45,914 nt of DNA. Origin: Paenibacillus radicis (ex Gao et al. 2016) (lineage in GTDB: Bacteria; Bacillota; Bacilli; Paenibacillales; Paenibacillaceae). A program made the translations under genes and the position numbers. Below, in pieces: positions 17,079 through 25,658 of this stretch. The stretch lies in assembly GCF_014641555.1 (NCBI RefSeq), contig NZ_BMHY01000020.1:1-45914 (forward strand). Reading direction: 5' to 3'. The notes below the pieces were generated by a model. It had not been told where the DNA came from and made no database searches. It was given only the letters and a program-made list of their open reading frames with translations. The number at the start of each line of letters is the position of its first letter. Position 1 is the first letter of the stretch.

Positions 17079-18038
17079 TTATGGGTTTGCCAGCAGTTTT
17101 TGAACATCATCTGCGATCTTTAGGTTCGCATTAAGGCCCGTGTTGATCCAATAATCCCGGTCAACGCTGTAGACATGTCCAGACTTGACTGCATCAAGAT
17201 TTTTCCATACGGAAGTGTTATAGATCGTTGAAAGCTCCGTGTTCTTCAAAGGATCGGCGCCATCCACCTGCATAAGGAAGATGTAATCGGCTTTCAACTC
17301 TGGCAGGTTTTCCAGAGAAAGCTCCTTCCAGTCGTTGCCCTCTGCTCCTGCCGGTACTTGCATCCCAAGCTCACCGTATACGACTTTGCCGCTGTACGTA
17401 TTCTCCTGCATCAGCGAAAATGACTTGTCCGAGATGAGCATGATGGCTGCACGTTTGCCGGCTGTCTTGTCTTGTAGTGCTGATTTGATTTCAGCCATTT
17501 TGGTGTCATATTGCTTAAGCGCCTCATTCGCTTGATCTGTTTTGTTCAGCAGGTCAGCAAGGGTTAGCAATGTTTTTTTCCAATCCTTCGTTGCATCTTG
17601 GAAGACGTAGGTTGGAGCGACATTGGCGTACTGATCGTAAGCGCCATTCTGAACCCGTGCAGCGAACGGTATGATAAACAGATCGGGAGAGAAGCTTAAT
17701 ACGGCTTCGGGATCCAGACTGACGAAGTCCAGCTTAGGAACATCCTTAAGTTGAGGCTGCAAATAATTGAGCAGCAAATTGCCTGCCGACCATTGTGCTG
17801 CCGGTGTGACGCCGAGTGCCAGCAGAGCATCCTCCAGGTAAGGAGCAACGATGCGTTGAGGGTTGGCCGGAATCTTGACTTGGTTGCCCAGATCATCATT
17901 GACCGTTCGGGGTGAAGCTTGTGGCGTTGCCGTTTCATTGGCGGCGGGCGCAGTATTGTTCGCACTGCTGCAGCCGTAAAGCGCCGTAGCAAGAAGCAAG
18001 ATTGCGGCAATAAGACGATATTTTTGTACGTAAAACAT
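17079..18038 (-). CDS. Iron-siderophore ABC transporter substrate-binding lipoprotein (FecB/FeuA type)
   Basis: This is an extracellular lipoprotein that captures an iron chelate for import. A signal peptide ends in the lipobox ALYGC (Cys23), followed by a low-complexity spacer and the type III binding-protein fold (DDLGNQVKIPANPQRIVAP, then the second lobe). The ATG at 18038 has AGGAGGG 5 bases upstream; a longer reading from 18071 is not needed. A Fur-like box lies at 18056-18070. The length is 319 residues. No permease or ATPase gene adjoins it, so it must share an importer encoded elsewhere. The AraC-type gene upstream is the likely activator. Confidence 0.88.
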   Translation of the reverse strand: MFYVQKYRLIAAILLLATALYGCSSANNTAPAANETATPQASPRTVNDDLGNQVKIPANPQRIVAPYLEDALLALGVTPAAQWSAGNLLLNYLQPQLKDVPKLDFVSLDPEAVLSFSPDLFIIPFAARVQNGAYDQYANVAPTYVFQDATKDWKKTLLTLADLLNKTDQANEALKQYDTKMAEIKSALQDKTAGKRAAIMLISDKSFSLMQENTYSGKVVYGELGMQVPAGAEGNDWKELSLENLPELKADYIFLMQVDGADPLKNTELSTIYNTSVWKNLDAVKSGHVYSVDRDYWINTGLNANLKIADDVQKLLANP

Positions 18039-18055
18039 GGTTGCCCTCCTGAGAC

Positions 18056-18070
18056 TGAAATTGAGAATCA
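18056..18070 (-). promoter_or_regulatory. Fur-box-like site of the binding-protein gene
   Basis: TGAAATT-G-AGAATCA matches the 7-1-7 Fur pattern (TGATAAT-N-ATTATCA) well in its outer bases and lies immediately upstream of the ribosome binding site. Iron repression is inferred. Confidence 0.5.
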
Positions 18071-18143
18071 ATATTACTTAAGCTAGCATACTCGCTGCAG
18101 TAAGGGCTGACCATAGTCAATGCTAGGGATTAGAATGGACGAT

Positions 18144-19685
18144 TTAAGGAAAAAGCCGAGCAACCTCACGGAGAATCCGCTCATGTCCCATCGCAGAGTA
18201 TTCGAACCAGGGGTCCGGTTGAATCCGGTGCACCTTGCCGTTACGGACAGCGGACATCCATTGCCATTCGGGTCTTCCAGTCATATCCTTCCAAAGCTGC
18301 TGCGAGAGGGGATCGCTGCTGCTTGCTATTAACAGATGATCGGGATCGAGAGTGAGCAACTGCTCGGCAGTCAATGGTTCATAGACTTGTCCTGCAATAT
18401 GATTGCCGGGATCCCGGAGCTGCAAATCCCCGTATAGTACGGTTCCAAGATTGCGGCTGCCAAACCGATGAATCTCACCATTTAGAATATAAATAGCCAT
18501 AATCGTACTCTCGCGGAGCTGTGCGTTCAGTTTGCCCCGCAGCTTTGCCGCCTTGACCTCATAATGGTCAAGCCAGCGTTCTGCCTGGGTCGTTTCGCCA
18601 AGAAATTCGGCCACAATGAACAGATGCTGCCGCCAATCTTTATCCCACCAAGGAACGTAGAGCGTAGGAGCGATTCCGTCCAGACCGCTGCGATCGCTCT
18701 CTGGCAGCCAGTCCCCGGCGACAATGAGATCCGGTTTGGATTGTTGCAGCGCTTCAAGATTGAAGTCTCGATTCTCCTCCATGGATGGGTCGCGCAGATG
18801 AACCGGTATTTGCAGCTCGTATTTTTGTTTATAGAAAAGACAGAATTCCCGGTCCAGCGGAGCAGCATAGGGAATGTTCTGAAGTGCCAGTATTTGTCCC
18901 GTTATGGGGTAGTGAAAGGAGACAATCCGTTTATTGTCTCTTCTGGCATAGCGGGAAGGCGACATGCCTGTCGCTTGCTTGAACTGGCGGCTGAAATAGA
19001 AAGGGTCCCGATAGCCGACCGCTTGAGCAACTTGACGGGCCGGCGCATCGGTATTCTCAATGAGCCGGCGGGCGGCAGCAATCCGGACAGAGGTCAAATA
19101 TTCGATGGGACTTTGGCCTACCAGCTTTTTGAACAATTCCATATAGTAAGAGGGACTGATGCTGGCCATGTTAGCCAGGCTTTGTACCGTCATTGCCTCA
19201 TCATAATGAGAATTGATATATTCCTTCGTCTGCTCCACGGAGGTTCTGGCGTCAAGAGCAACCTGCCCACTGGATATCCGGTATAGCTCGTACATTAGTT
19301 CTTGAAAGTGAATCTGGGCACGGAAACGAACTAGAGGATCATCTGATCTGCTTAATTCTAAGACCTTATCGCAAAGCCTTACAATAGAAGCGATGTCAGA
19401 AAGCAATAGCTCTGCAGCTTTATGAGAACTCTCATGTTCCATTAGAAACAGATAGCCCTCTACACGTTCCGTCTCCGATAAAGCTTGTACGCTTTCTATA
19501 TTATTATGCTGTGCTAAAAAATAGGCTGTGCTGCTCCGCCAGCGGGGCGAATGCGATCTCGTTACGATAAAAAGCATATCAGTGAAAGGGATAGCCGGCG
19601 TTGTAGGATATCCGGCACCATCCTTTAGCTGGAGTGAATCGATTAACTTGCGTATTACAGGCTTGAGAGTAGAGGCTTCCTTCAT
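18144..19685 (-). CDS. AraC-family activator fused to a siderophore-binding domain (Btr-like)
   Basis: This is a cytoplasmic regulator of 513 residues. Residues 1-145 are an N-terminal region of unclear fold. Residues 151-250 are an AraC double helix-turn-helix (MTVQSLANMASISPSYYMELF, then VAQAVGYRDPFYFSRQFKQ). Residues 251-513 resemble a FecB-type periplasmic binding protein (PITGQILALQNIP, LQQSKPDLIVAG, LTLDPDHLLIASS), but without a signal peptide. Bacillus subtilis Btr has the same layout and senses ferric bacillibactin directly. The gene lies upstream of the siderophore-binding lipoprotein gene in the same direction, so that gene is the probable target. Confidence 0.88.
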   Translation of the reverse strand: MKEASTLKPVIRKLIDSLQLKDGAGYPTTPAIPFTDMLFIVTRSHSPRWRSSTAYFLAQHNNIESVQALSETERVEGYLFLMEHESSHKAAELLLSDIASIVRLCDKVLELSRSDDPLVRFRAQIHFQELMYELYRISSGQVALDARTSVEQTKEYINSHYDEAMTVQSLANMASISPSYYMELFKKLVGQSPIEYLTSVRIAAARRLIENTDAPARQVAQAVGYRDPFYFSRQFKQATGMSPSRYARRDNKRIVSFHYPITGQILALQNIPYAAPLDREFCLFYKQKYELQIPVHLRDPSMEENRDFNLEALQQSKPDLIVAGDWLPESDRSGLDGIAPTLYVPWWDKDWRQHLFIVAEFLGETTQAERWLDHYEVKAAKLRGKLNAQLRESTIMAIYILNGEIHRFGSRNLGTVLYGDLQLRDPGNHIAGQVYEPLTAEQLLTLDPDHLLIASSSDPLSQQLWKDMTGRPEWQWMSAVRNGKVHRIQPDPWFEYSAMGHERILREVARLFP

Positions 19686-19752
19686 GCTGGTTGCTGGCTC
19701 CGATCAAATATATGACGTAATAGAAAGGTGAACACAATGTTCTTTTAATAAA

Positions 19753-19767
19753 TGATAATATTTCTCA
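19753..19767 (-). promoter_or_regulatory. Fur-box-like site upstream of the AraC fusion gene
   Basis: TGATAAT-A-TTTCTCA fits the 7-1-7 Fur pattern, with one perfect half. It lies 68 bases upstream of the AraC-type gene start, in the expected promoter region. Confidence 0.55.
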
Positions 19768-19830
19768 ATTGGATCTGTCAAAGCGGAATTAAAAATACCT
19801 GTTTTAAAACGTATCTAACCGCTCTGGATT

Positions 19831-19859
19831 TTGACAAGTCCATCAATTTAGAGTAATAT
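19831..19859 (+). promoter_or_regulatory. Putative sigma-A promoter of the second two-component operon
   Basis: TTGACA (19831-19836) is perfect and is followed after 17 bases by TAATAT (19854-19859). Transcription would start near 19866, some 30 bases ahead of a terminator-like hairpin in the leader. Confidence 0.6.
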
Positions 19860-19894
19860 CCACATGTAATAATTTCGTATGGTATCAGAATGTG

Positions 19895-19922
19895 AAGCTC
19901 TCTTTAGTAGGAGAGCTTTTTT
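19895..19922 (+). terminator. Terminator-like hairpin in the leader of the two-component operon
   Basis: AAGCTCTC (19895-19902) pairs with GAGAGCTT (19911-19918) around an 8-base loop, followed by T to 19922. No plus-strand gene lies upstream, so it would end a transcript of about 55 bases from the promoter at 19831. It may be an attenuator or make a short RNA. Confidence 0.65.
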
Positions 19923-19952
19923 GCATTTCTGCTTGATAGAAATCCGGTTAGG

Positions 19953-20663
19953 ATGGTGGCAGTCATAGTTAAAGCGAATCGGAATCAAGTGCTTATTGTT
20001 GAAGACGATGCTAATATTAGACGGTTTATATCGATTAATTTGATAAACAACGGATTCGTGGTGAGTGAGGCTGCAAGCGGGGAAGAGTCATTACAGCGTT
20101 TCACCGAGCATCGGCCGGGTGTTGTCGTTCTGGACATTATGCTACCTGATGCGGATGGGTTTGAGATCTGCCGGCAATTAAGAGAGCGGGAGCCCTCGGT
20201 GATCATCGTGTTCTTAACGGCGAGGGGACAAGATTTGGACAAAATCAAAGGGCTGGAAATCGGTGCGGATGATTATATAGTGAAGCCATTCAACCCGCTT
20301 GAGCTTGTAGCCCGAATTAAAGCGATATTGCGCCGGACAGAAACGGCTCTAAAGCCTGTAAGCTCTGTCATCGGCTCCGGTCCGATCCGAATGGATCTGA
20401 ATGCGAATCAAGTATTCAAGCATGACAGCATGATCGAATTAACGCCGAAGGAATTTCAGCTGGTCCGAACGTTTCTCGAACACCCCGATACTGCACTATC
20501 CCGCAATGAATTGCTTAATCTCGTATGGGGAGAGGATTTTGTCGGAGACCCCAAGACAGTTGATGTTCATGTGCGGAAATTACGAGAGAAGATCGAAGAG
20601 GACAGCTCTAATCCGCAGCGGATCGAGACGGTATGGGGATTAGGGTACCGGTGGAGGAATTGA
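19953..20663 (+). CDS. OmpR-family response regulator
   Basis: This is a receiver plus winged-helix regulator of 236 residues. The receiver shows VEDD (17-19 acidic pair), phospho-acceptor Asp61 (VVLDIMLP) and Lys111 (YIVKPF). The DNA-binding domain ends in ETVWGLGYRWR. The ATG at 19953 has only a weak site upstream (GGTTAGG). It is 3 bases ahead of its kinase gene. The signal and targets are unknown; the downstream lipoprotein gene may be an accessory component or a target. Confidence 0.9.
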   Translation: MVAVIVKANRNQVLIVEDDANIRRFISINLINNGFVVSEAASGEESLQRFTEHRPGVVVLDIMLPDADGFEICRQLREREPSVIIVFLTARGQDLDKIKGLEIGADDYIVKPFNPLELVARIKAILRRTETALKPVSSVIGSGPIRMDLNANQVFKHDSMIELTPKEFQLVRTFLEHPDTALSRNELLNLVWGEDFVGDPKTVDVHVRKLREKIEEDSSNPQRIETVWGLGYRWRN

Positions 20664-20666
20664 ACA

Positions 20667-22076
20667 GTGAGTATTCAGAAACGATTAGTCGGAAGTTATG
20701 TGGCGGTTATATGTATTACTGTCCTCATTCTTGAAATTTTTCTCATTGTGTACGTCCGGTATTATTACCTTCATAATGTAGAGCGGAGTCTGATGAATCA
20801 AGCAGAGCTTTCTGCTTCCTTCTACGAGCAATACTTTGCGGATGCAGATCTCGAGGAGCAAGCGGAGCGATTGTTGAAAGGCTTTGCCCATAATTCAGAT
20901 GCGCAAGTTCAGATTATTAACGCTTCGGGCCGGCTCCTCCAGGACTCAATAGGACTCCCTCAAGGCGACCTGACCATGACGAACTATTTAGATGTAAGAA
21001 CCGCACTTCAAGGACATGCCGGAGCTTGGAGAGGGAAGGATCCATCCACGCAGGAATCGATATTAGCGGTATCTTTTCCATTGCGGTCACATGATGTTAT
21101 TGTGGGGGAAGTCCGATTCGTTACATCCTTGACGGATACGATAACAACGGTTAAACATATTGCTGTTGTATTAATCAGTGTCGGGCTGCTAGTTATCGCT
21201 ATCGTCACCATTCTTGGCCTGTTGTTGTCTTGGACGATCACAAGATCCATTAAGGATCTTAAGCAAGCTGCAGACCGGATGACCGAAGGGGACTTTAGTA
21301 TAAGAGTGCATAAGCGCTATGAGGATGAACTTGGTTCTCTGGCAGACACCTTAAATATGATGGCAAGCCGCATTACAAAGAGCGAGCAGTTGAAAAATGA
21401 TTTTATTTCATCCGTATCTCATGAACTGCGTACACCATTAACCTCAATTAAAGGCTGGATGATTACGCTTAAGACAAGCGGGAGCGACAATAAGCAGCTC
21501 CTTCATGAAGGGCTTGATATTATTGAATCGGAAGGGGACCGGTTAAATCACTTGCTGGAGGAGCTGTTGGACTTCTCTAAGCTGGATAACGGCCGGATTG
21601 TCATTCAACCTGCACCCGTTCATCTCGCACAGTTACTGCACCATGTCGGCAAACAGCTTTCCCCTAGAGCTGCCCGTCAAGCTGTCTCATTGGAAGTACA
21701 GACGGCTGATAATCTCCCTGTTCTTCATGCAGATGAGAATCGGTTGAAGCAAGTACTCATTAATTTAATTGATAATTCACTTAAATATACCGAGTCCTCG
21801 GGTCGGATTCTGCTTCAAGCTCATGCAGCTCCAGAGCAAGATCAAGTCGTTATTACCGTCGAGGACACAGGAATAGGCATTGCGGAAGAGGATCTTCAAT
21901 ACGTGCTGCAAAAGTTTTACAAAGCAGATCAGCATGCAACGGGCAGCGGTCTCGGTCTATCGATCGCAAATCAGATCATTAAGCTGCATCACGGCGAATT
22001 GCGTATCATGAGCGAGGCAGGTAAAGGGACGACTGTCCAAATTCACTTGCCGGTAAAAAATTTAACTATTTCATAA
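20667..22076 (+). CDS. Sensor histidine kinase with HAMP domain
   Basis: This is a membrane sensor kinase of 469 residues starting at a GTG with GGAGG upstream. Transmembrane helices are at about 10-31 and 165-188, bracketing an extracytoplasmic domain of roughly 130 residues. A HAMP linker (189-241) precedes the HisKA motif SVSHELRTPL with His252. The ATPase domain shows NLIDNSLKYT, EDTGIGI and GSGLGLSI. It partners the regulator encoded immediately upstream. The layout is of the PhoR/ResE class, but nothing visible fixes the stimulus. Confidence 0.91.
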   Translation: MSIQKRLVGSYVAVICITVLILEIFLIVYVRYYYLHNVERSLMNQAELSASFYEQYFADADLEEQAERLLKGFAHNSDAQVQIINASGRLLQDSIGLPQGDLTMTNYLDVRTALQGHAGAWRGKDPSTQESILAVSFPLRSHDVIVGEVRFVTSLTDTITTVKHIAVVLISVGLLVIAIVTILGLLLSWTITRSIKDLKQAADRMTEGDFSIRVHKRYEDELGSLADTLNMMASRITKSEQLKNDFISSVSHELRTPLTSIKGWMITLKTSGSDNKQLLHEGLDIIESEGDRLNHLLEELLDFSKLDNGRIVIQPAPVHLAQLLHHVGKQLSPRAARQAVSLEVQTADNLPVLHADENRLKQVLINLIDNSLKYTESSGRILLQAHAAPEQDQVVITVEDTGIGIAEEDLQYVLQKFYKADQHATGSGLGLSIANQIIKLHHGELRIMSEAGKGTTVQIHLPVKNLTIS

Positions 22077-22139
22077 CCAATTCGAGCTCATTCGAGGCTA
22101 GAATAGTAAATAATGTTGTCAGGAGAGTAGGGAATTATA

Positions 22140-22679
22140 ATGCTCAATAAACACATTAAAGGCGGTATACTGTTGTTCGCGTTAGTGCTGCTTGGAGGGT
22201 GCGGGATTCCGACTACTCCTGCAGATACGATCAAGCCTCCTGTGTCGGAAGCGAGTATTCAACGTGACCAAATGAACCGTGAATTTATGAAGCTGCTGCC
22301 TAACAAGGCTCAGTTAATCGTTCCGATGCAAGGAAACGAAGGCGATAATATTACGTTTGGAGACATGGACGGGGACGGAATTAATGAAGCTGTCGTCGTA
22401 TATGAAGAGAAGAAAGGAACAGGCAGGACGTTGAAGGCCGCACTATTCAAGCAAAACAATGCGAATGCGCAGTGGAAAAAGATTTTCGAAGTGAAAGGAT
22501 TTGGCTATGGTCTGGATTTTGTCGGATTTCCGGATCTCAATCATGACGGCATGTCCGAGCTTGCACTCGGCTGGTCATTAGGCGCTGCAGGCAATGGCCT
22601 CGATATCTATGAGTTGAGTAAAGACAAGCTCGAATTATTGTCCAAGAAGGAGTATCAAGATACTCTCGAGCTGGAATAG
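22140..22679 (+). CDS. FG-GAP/VCBS-like lipoprotein
   Basis: This is a 179-residue lipoprotein with a signal peptide and lipobox LLGGC (Cys21). Two calcium-loop-like repeats, DMDGDGINEA (75-84) and DLNHDGMSEL (132-141), are typical of FG-GAP/VCBS beta-propeller blades. This is too short for a full propeller, so it may be a partial blade set or may oligomerise. It begins 63 bases after the kinase gene with AGGAGAG upstream, and is probably in the same operon. A role as an accessory sensor of the two-component system is possible but is inference. Confidence 0.75.
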   Translation: MLNKHIKGGILLFALVLLGGCGIPTTPADTIKPPVSEASIQRDQMNREFMKLLPNKAQLIVPMQGNEGDNITFGDMDGDGINEAVVVYEEKKGTGRTLKAALFKQNNANAQWKKIFEVKGFGYGLDFVGFPDLNHDGMSELALGWSLGAAGNGLDIYELSKDKLELLSKKEYQDTLELE

Positions 22680-22798
22680 GCCTTCTTAACGTATGCAGTC
22701 ACAAAAGGAAAATATTGTATAGTCCGTCCGTAGCCCTGTGCGCTTATCGGATTATTTGTGATGCCCATTTTATAGAAAACAATAGATATAGAGGTTGA

Positions 22799-23917
22799 AT
22801 GATGATTACTCGCTTTGCTGCAAAACTCGATAAATTCACTCTTTTCATCATGATATGCCTCGTCGCGATTGGTACCATTGCTATCTATGGAGCCACATCG
22901 GATACGAAATTAGATGGCTTGCATATTAGTTATTTATATTTATTTGGCGCTTTTTGCGTGCCGCTTCTGCTGCTCGCTTGGTTAGACTATCGAATTCTGG
23001 TAGGCAAACTATCCTACTTTTTCTATGCATTTGGCATTGGGATGCTCGTCCTCATTAAGTTTACTGGAGAGCACATCAACGGTGCAGTCCGGTGGCTCAG
23101 CATAGGCGGCTTTCAGCTGCAGCCTTCAGAATTGGTTAAAATTTTTACGGTGATGCTGATTGCACATGTATTAGGCAAACAAGAGGGGCGCCGGCTCCGC
23201 CTCATACAGGATATCATTCCGATTAGCATTATCTTTATCATTCCGATTCTCTTGATCATGCAGCAGCCTGATTTAGGCACAGCACTTGTTTTTATAGGGG
23301 CTCTGGTTAGCTTACTGTGGATGGGCAACATTCGTGCTATCTATTTAATCTCGTTAATTGGCGTTATAGCCGTTATTATCGGCACCGTCTTGTGGCTCTA
23401 CACGGCTAACTTTGAACTGTTGTCCAAGCTTGTAGAACCCCATCAATTGTCGAGAATTCAAGCTTTTCTTGACCCGGCCAGCGATCCTGATAAATCATGG
23501 CATGTGAAAAATGCGATGTATGCAATTGGTTCGGGAGGAATGATAGGCAGTGACGCACATTTTGTCCGAAAAGGGTTCATTCCTTACGCGTATTCCGACT
23601 CGATCTATGTTGTGATAGGTGAGCAATTCGGCTTCATCGGCTCGGCTTTACTTCTGCTGCTATATTTTCTGCTTATTTACCGCATGATTCAGATTGCGAA
23701 AGCCAGCAGAGACCGTGAAGGTTCGTATCTCGTTATCGGACTCATGGGCATGTTAGTTTTTCAAATATTCGTCAATATCGGCATGCATGTGGGATTGGTG
23801 CCTTTGACCGGGATTTCCTTGCCTTTCATTAGCTACGGAGGAAGCTCGCTGCTTAGCAATATGGTTGCGATAGGCCTTGTTCTAAGTGTAAACGTACATA
23901 AAAATGATTTGTATTAG
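22799..23917 (+). CDS. SEDS-family protein (FtsW/RodA/SpoVE)
   Basis: This is a polytopic membrane protein of 372 residues with about ten helices. It carries the SEDS hallmarks GAVRWLSIGGFQLQPSELVK and, near the end, GISLPFISYGGSSLLSNM. SEDS proteins polymerise peptidoglycan glycan strands together with a class B penicillin-binding protein. The short N-terminus and the TLLWLYT-like central region fit RodA better than FtsW, but this is not certain. The gene lies 26 bases upstream of an LCP-family gene, suggesting a wall-assembly pair. No penicillin-binding protein gene is adjacent. Confidence 0.88.
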   Translation: MMITRFAAKLDKFTLFIMICLVAIGTIAIYGATSDTKLDGLHISYLYLFGAFCVPLLLLAWLDYRILVGKLSYFFYAFGIGMLVLIKFTGEHINGAVRWLSIGGFQLQPSELVKIFTVMLIAHVLGKQEGRRLRLIQDIIPISIIFIIPILLIMQQPDLGTALVFIGALVSLLWMGNIRAIYLISLIGVIAVIIGTVLWLYTANFELLSKLVEPHQLSRIQAFLDPASDPDKSWHVKNAMYAIGSGGMIGSDAHFVRKGFIPYAYSDSIYVVIGEQFGFIGSALLLLLYFLLIYRMIQIAKASRDREGSYLVIGLMGMLVFQIFVNIGMHVGLVPLTGISLPFISYGGSSLLSNMVAIGLVLSVNVHKNDLY

Positions 23918-23943
23918 ACGAAATGAGTGGAGTGGAGGAAATA

Positions 23944-24966
23944 ATGTCTACCGAACCGAAGAGACCGAGAAAGAAAAAAGCAAGCCGCAAACCTATGCTG
24001 ATTATTGGCCTGACCGTTGCGGCGCTCCTGCTGGGAGTTGGCGTTTATGCAGGTTATATTTATATGAAAGCGAATGATGCGATTCAGAACATTGCTGCTC
24101 CTGCGCCGGAAGACGGCCCGGATGATTATGTAAAGAAGGATACCTTCGAACCTATGACCTTCCTTCTTGCCGGCGTAGACAGCCGGGATGGGGGCGATGG
24201 CATGATGAATGCAGATGTACTGATGGTAGTCAGTTTCAATCCGCAAACCCATTCTGCAAGCATGTTGTCGCTGCCGCGCGATCTGCTGCTAAAGCCATCG
24301 GGCTTGCCATCCCGTAAAGCTAATTATTATTATGCGCATTACTTCATCAAGGACAAGGATCAGGTCATTCCGAATACGAAGCATTTTTTCTCTGATTTGC
24401 TAGGCTTCCCGCTTGATCATATGGTCGTCGTCAACTTTGACGCGCTGCGGCAGATGGTTGATGTGCTTGGCGGACTGCAAATCGATGTTGATATGGATAT
24501 GAGATATCGAGATACAGTAGACGGAACGAATATTAATCTCAAAAAAGGTCTGCAGAAGCTCAATGGTCAACAAGTGCTAGACTATGTCAGATACCGCAAA
24601 TCCAATCAAGGCACGCAGGAGTCCTCTGATTTCGCACGTAACGACCGGCAGCAGCAGGTTATTAAGCAGATCATTGAGAAGCTCGGCAACTTTCAAGGGA
24701 TCTCCCAATGGGGCAAAGTATTGGACATTATCGGCGACAATGTGAAGTCGGATATTCCACAGCCGGAGCTTCAACAATGGATTTATAGCTTCAATAAAAT
24801 TAAGCCCAATGAAATTCATACTTTGCAAATGGATTCCGTATGGAAAAGTCCTTTTGTCTATGTAAAGAAAGAAGATTTAGAACAAGCGTTGCTAGAGTTG
24901 GGGAAAGAAGCGGGGGTTCAATCGGATATTTCGTTCAAAGAACAAAATTTCGGTCTTATGGATTAA
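23944..24966 (+). CDS. LytR-CpsA-Psr (LCP) family protein
   Basis: This enzyme probably attaches anionic polymers such as teichoic acids to peptidoglycan on the outer membrane face. A basic cytoplasmic tail (PKRPRKKKASRK) is followed by one transmembrane helix (about 18-40) and the extracellular LCP domain with LAGVDSRD, SLPRDLLL and FARNDRQQQV, which hold the conserved Arg/Asp residues. The ATG at 23944 is chosen for its GGAGG with 5-base spacing; an ATG at 23923 lies before that site. The length is 340 residues. It forms a unit with the SEDS gene and is closed by a strong terminator. Confidence 0.9.
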   Translation: MSTEPKRPRKKKASRKPMLIIGLTVAALLLGVGVYAGYIYMKANDAIQNIAAPAPEDGPDDYVKKDTFEPMTFLLAGVDSRDGGDGMMNADVLMVVSFNPQTHSASMLSLPRDLLLKPSGLPSRKANYYYAHYFIKDKDQVIPNTKHFFSDLLGFPLDHMVVVNFDALRQMVDVLGGLQIDVDMDMRYRDTVDGTNINLKKGLQKLNGQQVLDYVRYRKSNQGTQESSDFARNDRQQQVIKQIIEKLGNFQGISQWGKVLDIIGDNVKSDIPQPELQQWIYSFNKIKPNEIHTLQMDSVWKSPFVYVKKEDLEQALLELGKEAGVQSDISFKEQNFGLMD

Positions 24967-24977
24967 TTGTAATAGAG

Positions 24978-25021
24978 CAAGCTGGGGCGAAGTTTGATTT
25001 CGCTCCGGCTTGTTTTTTTTT
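24978..25021 (+). terminator. Strong rho-independent terminator after the LCP gene
   Basis: CAAGCTGGGGCGAA (24978-24991) pairs with TTCGCTCCGGCTTG (24999-25012) with two G-T pairs, followed by nine T residues. Confidence 0.93.
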
Positions 25022-25107
25022 CATGAAGGATGAGAAGAAGCGTTAGATAGATGCTTCCATTATATGGTATGATAGGTTTGTCTCTATTTTTTTGGAGGAG
25101 GTGAAGC

Positions 25108-25629
25108 ATGAAATATTGTCTTGATCGTGGCGACACAAATTTTATTGCACTAGTCAATGCAGATCAATATGAATCATTCGTAGATGAAGATTGGCAATTT
25201 GATGCGCTGCTGCAACATTTCTCAGATGAAATGCAATTAGGCCGCTTATTGGTTTTTCAAATGACGGAAGAAGGAATTGAACATTCCTGGACGATAGAAG
25301 TTCGATTTGGAGCCAGCTTGGACGGTAAAGAGTGCTTTAGGCGAGTAGAAGGATACATTGAAGTAACGGCTAATACTTTGTACATAGCCGATTATGATGG
25401 TCTGACGATGGCTGCGCAATTTAGAGATGAAACGATTCCTGACGCTAGTAGCGCCAGCCGCGTCATTGAATTGAACAACGGCTTCTATCAGGTCGAGGTC
25501 TTACAATTCTATAATGCCGATCAAAATGAATATGTAGGCGAAGATCAAATCGATATGGTCATAAATTTGAAGGAAGTACCTGAGCTTGGAGCGAATCCGG
25601 ACCAAGTCATTTGGTGCAGCTATTTGTAA
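25108..25629 (+). CDS. Protein of unknown function
   Basis: I do not recognise this 173-residue protein. It is acidic and soluble, with no signal peptide or membrane segment. The sequence alternates short hydrophobic strands (RLLVFQM, WTIEVRFG, EGYIEVTANTLYIADYDGL, YQVEVLQFY), suggesting a beta-rich fold. A strong GGAGGAGG precedes the ATG. It is followed after 29 bases by the large acetyltransferase fusion gene and may be co-transcribed with it. The preceding terminator separates it from the wall genes. Confidence 0.7.
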   Translation: MKYCLDRGDTNFIALVNADQYESFVDEDWQFDALLQHFSDEMQLGRLLVFQMTEEGIEHSWTIEVRFGASLDGKECFRRVEGYIEVTANTLYIADYDGLTMAAQFRDETIPDASSASRVIELNNGFYQVEVLQFYNADQNEYVGEDQIDMVINLKEVPELGANPDQVIWCSYL

Positions 25630-25658
25630 TAGTTAGTTGATAATAAGGAGATGAGAGC

